Below are positions 61,484 through 64,000 of a stretch of DNA of 64,000 nt, piece by piece (within the stretch, counting starts at the first letter, position 1; each line of letters starts with the position of its first letter). Source of the stretch: Hydrogenophaga crocea (GTDB lineage Bacteria > Pseudomonadota > Gammaproteobacteria > Burkholderiales > Burkholderiaceae_C); assembly GCF_011388215.1 (NCBI RefSeq), contig NZ_CP049989.1:1116001-1180000 (forward strand). The letters run 5' to 3'. A program made the translations under genes and the position numbers. Under the pieces are notes generated by a model. It saw only the letters and a program-made list of their open reading frames with translations, was not told the origin of the DNA and searched no databases.

Positions 61484-62662
61484 TCAGGCTCCTGTCGAAG
61501 GGCTGTTGCCGGTGCCCGTGCGCAGGCACCACAGGCAGGCGAGCGCACTGGCCACGATCGCGCCCGACACCCACAAGGCGCCGGCGCCCCAGCGCTCCAC
61601 CAGCGTCCCGAAGGCCAGCGGCGAGAATGCCTGGGCGATCCGCGAGGGCGCCACGATCCAGCCCTGGCGCCGACCGTAGCCCACCGGGCCGTAAAACGCC
61701 AGGGGCAGGGTGCCCTTGGCGATGGTGAGCATGCCGTTGCCCATGCCGTGCAACAGGGCGAACACCGGGGCGGCCGCTGCGCCCAGCGCCATCCACACCA
61801 GCACCCCCACGGGGTGCAGCGCCGCGGCCAGCCGCGCCGACCACAGGGGGTGGAAGCGGCGCAGGCCGCCGAACTCCAGCAGGCGGCCCGCCACCTGCGC
61901 CGGCCCCACCAGCGCTCCGACGGCGAGTGCGCCGGCCAGCGACAGGCCGCTGGCCATCAGCAGATCGGGCAGGTGGGCGGCGAGCGCGCTGCTCACGAAC
62001 CAGGTGGCTGCGAACACGTAGGCCAGCACCCAGGCCACGTGGCGCGGCGGCTCCGACGGCGCGGCCGCGCTGTGCGGCGCCAGCGCTTCGGGCGGCGGCA
62101 GCGCCTCGGTGCGCGGCAGGCTGGCATTGAGCGGCAGACCGAGCAGCAGGTGCAGGGCGGCCCAGCCCAGACAGGCACCGCGCCAGCCGAACTGCGCCTC
62201 CATCCACGCCGACAGCGGCCAGCCCACGGTGCTGGCCAGGCCCGCGAGCAAGGTGATGCCCGTGATGGCGCCGCGGGCGTCGCGGCCCTGCAGGCGCACC
62301 AGCGTGGCGAAGGCGGCCTCGTACAGGCCGGCGCCCATGGCCAGCCCCACCACCGTCCAGGCCAGGTACAGCGACACCGGGCCCTGCGCGAGCGCGAGCA
62401 GGCCCAGGCCGAGGGCGAACAGGCCGCTGGTGGCCATGAGCACCGGCCGGCCGCCGAGCCGGTCGATGCGGCGACCCGCCGACGGGCCGATGGCCGCGGA
62501 CAGCAGCAGCGCCAGGGAGAAGGCCAGCCACACCGAGGCGAGCGGCACGCCGGTGGCCTCGGCCATGGGCCGCGCGAGGATGGCGGGCAGGTAGTAGCTG
62601 GAGGCCCAGGCCAGCGTCTGGGCCGTTCCCAGGCGCAGCACCAGCGACGTGTTGCTGCGCAT
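61484..62662 (-). CDS. MFS transporter
   Basis: This 392-aa permease has twelve hydrophobic segments. The loop between helices 2 and 3 reads GPSAGRRIDRLGGRPVLM, the general MFS motif. The N-terminus (LGTAQTLAWASSYYLPAILARPMAEATGVP) resembles the group of MFS proteins related to oxalate/formate or monocarboxylate carriers. Substrate unknown. It lies between a Nudix gene and an EVE gene on the same strand. Confidence 0.88.
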   Translation of the reverse strand: MRSNTSLVLRLGTAQTLAWASSYYLPAILARPMAEATGVPLASVWLAFSLALLLSAAIGPSAGRRIDRLGGRPVLMATSGLFALGLGLLALAQGPVSLYLAWTVVGLAMGAGLYEAAFATLVRLQGRDARGAITGITLLAGLASTVGWPLSAWMEAQFGWRGACLGWAALHLLLGLPLNASLPRTEALPPPEALAPHSAAAPSEPPRHVAWVLAYVFAATWFVSSALAAHLPDLLMASGLSLAGALAVGALVGPAQVAGRLLEFGGLRRFHPLWSARLAAALHPVGVLVWMALGAAAAPVFALLHGMGNGMLTIAKGTLPLAFYGPVGYGRRQGWIVAPSRIAQAFSPLAFGTLVERWGAGALWVSGAIVASALACLWCLRTGTGNSPSTGA

Positions 62663-62673
62663 GCCGGCCGGCC

Positions 62674-63228
62674 TCAGAGGATGTCGATCACGTGAAAGCC
62701 GAAGCGCCCCGCACGGCGGTCGGCGAAGTGGTGCTGCAGCGTTTCGCGCACCGTGCGGAAGGCGATCTCGTCCCAGGGGATCTCGTCTTCGTGGAACAGG
62801 CGCGCCTCAATGGTCTCGTGGCCCGGGTTGAACCGGTCGCTGAGCAGGCGTGCGCGGTAGAACAGGTGCACCTGGCCCACGCGCGGCACGTTCATGAGCG
62901 TGAACAGCTCGCCGAGTTCGATCTGCGCGCCGGCTTCTTCGTCGGTTTCGCGGCGCGCCCCTTCGGCGGTGGTTTCGCCCAGCTCCATGAAGCCCGCAGG
63001 CAGCGTCCATTTGCCCCAGCGCGGCTCGATGTTGCGCTTGCACAGCAGCACCTGGGCGCCGTCTTCGCCCCACACGGGCACAGTGCCCACCACGTTGAGC
63101 GGGTTGTCGTAGTGCACCGTGCCGCAGGCGGGGCAGACCGCGCGTTCGCGCGTGTCGCCGTCGTCGGGCAGGCGCATCAGCACGGCGGTGCCGCAGTTGC
63201 GGCAGAACTTGGCGGGCGGACGCAGCAT
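62674..63228 (-). CDS. Zinc-ribbon Nudix hydrolase
   Basis: This 184-aa protein has an N-terminal zinc ribbon with paired CxxC motifs (FCRNCG and VCPACG) followed by a Nudix box, GFMELGETTAEGARRETDEEAGA, with the catalytic glutamates. This layout is shared with NudC-like pyrophosphatases of nucleotide sugars or NADH, but the chain is shorter than NudC. Upstream of the MFS gene by 11 bases. Confidence 0.93.
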   Translation of the reverse strand: MLRPPAKFCRNCGTAVLMRLPDDGDTRERAVCPACGTVHYDNPLNVVGTVPVWGEDGAQVLLCKRNIEPRWGKWTLPAGFMELGETTAEGARRETDEEAGAQIELGELFTLMNVPRVGQVHLFYRARLLSDRFNPGHETIEARLFHEDEIPWDEIAFRTVRETLQHHFADRRAGRFGFHVIDIL

Positions 63229-63253
63229 CGCGGCAGTTTAGTGGGACTCGGAC

Positions 63254-63282
63254 GCAAAAAAGGCCGGGGAGCCCCCGGCCTT
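63254..63282 (-). terminator. Terminator of the TRAP binding protein gene
   Basis: A 10-bp stem (63,260-63,269 with 63,273-63,282) with a 3-base loop reads into a T run on the minus strand, 18 bases after the dctP-like stop. Confidence 0.88.
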
Positions 63283-63299
63283 CGCTCGGTCAATGGGCT

Positions 63300-64000
63300 T
63301 TACGCCTTCTTGCCGTGTTTTTCGATCAGCGCCTTGGCGCCTTCGAACAGCTTCTTGCCGTCGTGGCCGCGCTTGTCCATCTCCTGCATCCACTCCACCT
63401 CGACCAGGCGGGCCTTGCGCTTGAATTCCTGCGCGTCGGCGGCGGAGATCTTGTGGATGGTGTTGCCCTGGTCGACCGCCGACTTGCGGCCGGCCGCGTC
63501 ACCGGCCTGCTGGGTCTTGCCCAGCCAGCCCGAGGTCTCGATGCCCGAGTTCTTGTCGATCACGGCCTTGAGGTCGGGCGGCAGGCTGTTGTACTTGGCC
63601 TTGTTCATGGCCATCACGAAGGTCGTGGTGTACAGGGCGCCGCCGGCGGGGTCGAACTCGCTGTGGAACTTGGTGAGCTCGTGCACCTTCACCGAAGGCA
63701 CCACCTCCCAGGGGATCACGCAGCCGTCGATCACGCCCTTGGAGAGCGAGTCGGGGATCTGCGGCAGCGGCATGCCCACGGGCGTGGCGCCGAGGTAGCC
63801 GAGCATCTTGGTGATCTGGCGCGTGGGGCCGCGCACCTTGGAGCCGCGCAGGTCGTCGGCGGTCTTCACGAGCTTGTTGCGCATGTGGAACATGCCCGGG
63901 CCGTGCACCTGCAGCGCGAGCACCTGGGTCTCCTTGAATTCGTCCACGGCCAGGGTCTGCACGTACTCCCAGTAGGCCTTGGAGGTGGCTTCGGCGTTGT
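63300..64000 (-). CDS. TRAP-type solute-binding protein (partial)
   Basis: The C-terminal 233 residues of a DctP-family periplasmic receptor are visible; the gene continues beyond the window. Blocks seen are LQVHGPGMFHMRNKLVKTADDLRGSKVRGP (with the conserved arginine that pairs with carboxylate ligands), GATPVGMPLPQIPDSLSKGVIDG and the C-terminal helices. It should bind an organic acid for a TRAP transporter, whose membrane genes would lie outside the window. The frame is open through position 64,000. Confidence 0.9.
   Translation of the reverse strand, partial: NAEATSKAYWEYVQTLAVDEFKETQVLALQVHGPGMFHMRNKLVKTADDLRGSKVRGPTRQITKMLGYLGATPVGMPLPQIPDSLSKGVIDGCVIPWEVVPSVKVHELTKFHSEFDPAGGALYTTTFVMAMNKAKYNSLPPDLKAVIDKNSGIETSGWLGKTQQAGDAAGRKSAVDQGNTIHKISAADAQEFKRKARLVEVEWMQEMDKRGHDGKKLFEGAKALIEKHGKKA

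Noticed and set aside
1..64000. CRISPR arrays, rRNA genes and insertion sequences
   Set aside because: No regularly spaced repeats, no rRNA-like stretches and no transposase frames were seen on either strand.

Overview
The window reads as the chromosome of a high-GC betaproteobacterium of the order Burkholderiales, most likely family Comamonadaceae. The evidence is the very GC-rich third codon position of the host genes, the gene order thrS-infC-rpmI-rplT-pheS-pheT-ihfA-merR-tRNA-Pro, the small Trp-rich protein next to ilvD, a Bug-type (TctC) binding protein in a malonate operon, and the imuA-imuB-dnaE2 mutagenesis cassette. The genus cannot be fixed from the sequence alone.

Positions 1 to about 11.85 kb are the right-hand late-gene arm of a podovirus-like prophage with a lower GC content and looser codon use than the rest. 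It runs coat protein (cut by the window edge), P22 gp4-like and gp10-like neck proteins, a cupin, three probable ejection or internal virion proteins, tail fibre, two small membrane proteins (holin candidates), endolysin, and an Rz gene with Rz1 embedded in it. An SGNH-hydrolase lipoprotein gene lies on the opposite strand at the prophage end. No integrase, terminase or portal gene is inside the window.

From 11.9 to 29.3 kb lie housekeeping and catabolic genes: a UMF1-family transporter, glutamate racemase, class I fumarase, a UPF0114 membrane protein, acetyl-CoA synthetase, a cytochrome c, ilvD with a divergent LysR regulator, and lgt. A malonate-use operon follows (GntR regulator, malonyl-CoA decarboxylase, Bug binding protein, enoyl-CoA hydratase-like protein, malonyl-CoA synthetase), then a convergent universal stress protein gene.

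From 29.4 to 40 kb lies a microaerobic respiration block: ccoI, ccoS, ccoNOQP, ccoG, a short ccoH, a 79-aa membrane protein, an FNR-type regulator, hemN and a TauE-like membrane protein. Three FNR boxes sit at the promoters of ccoI, ccoN and fnr/hemN, so the block looks like one oxygen-controlled regulon. After a drug/metabolite transporter comes isocitrate lyase, with two tandem palindromic operators exactly 30 bp apart.

From 44.3 to 52.5 kb lies the translation operon from thrS to ihfA and merR, followed by tRNA-Pro(GGG). It has several RNA signals: a probable three-way-junction leader plus terminator before thrS, a non-canonical AUC start for infC, a strong hairpin before rpmI, and a terminator-like hairpin before pheS. 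An SOS-box-controlled imuA-imuB-dnaE2 cassette follows (52.6-57.8 kb).

The most unusual locus is at 57.8-61.0 kb on the minus strand. A CesT-like type III secretion chaperone candidate is followed by an 869-aa protein with an effector-like layout, and both lie behind a sequence close to the HrpL/ECF promoter consensus. No secretion apparatus genes are in the window. The right end holds an EVE-domain protein, an MFS transporter, a Nudix hydrolase and a TRAP-type binding protein cut by the window end.
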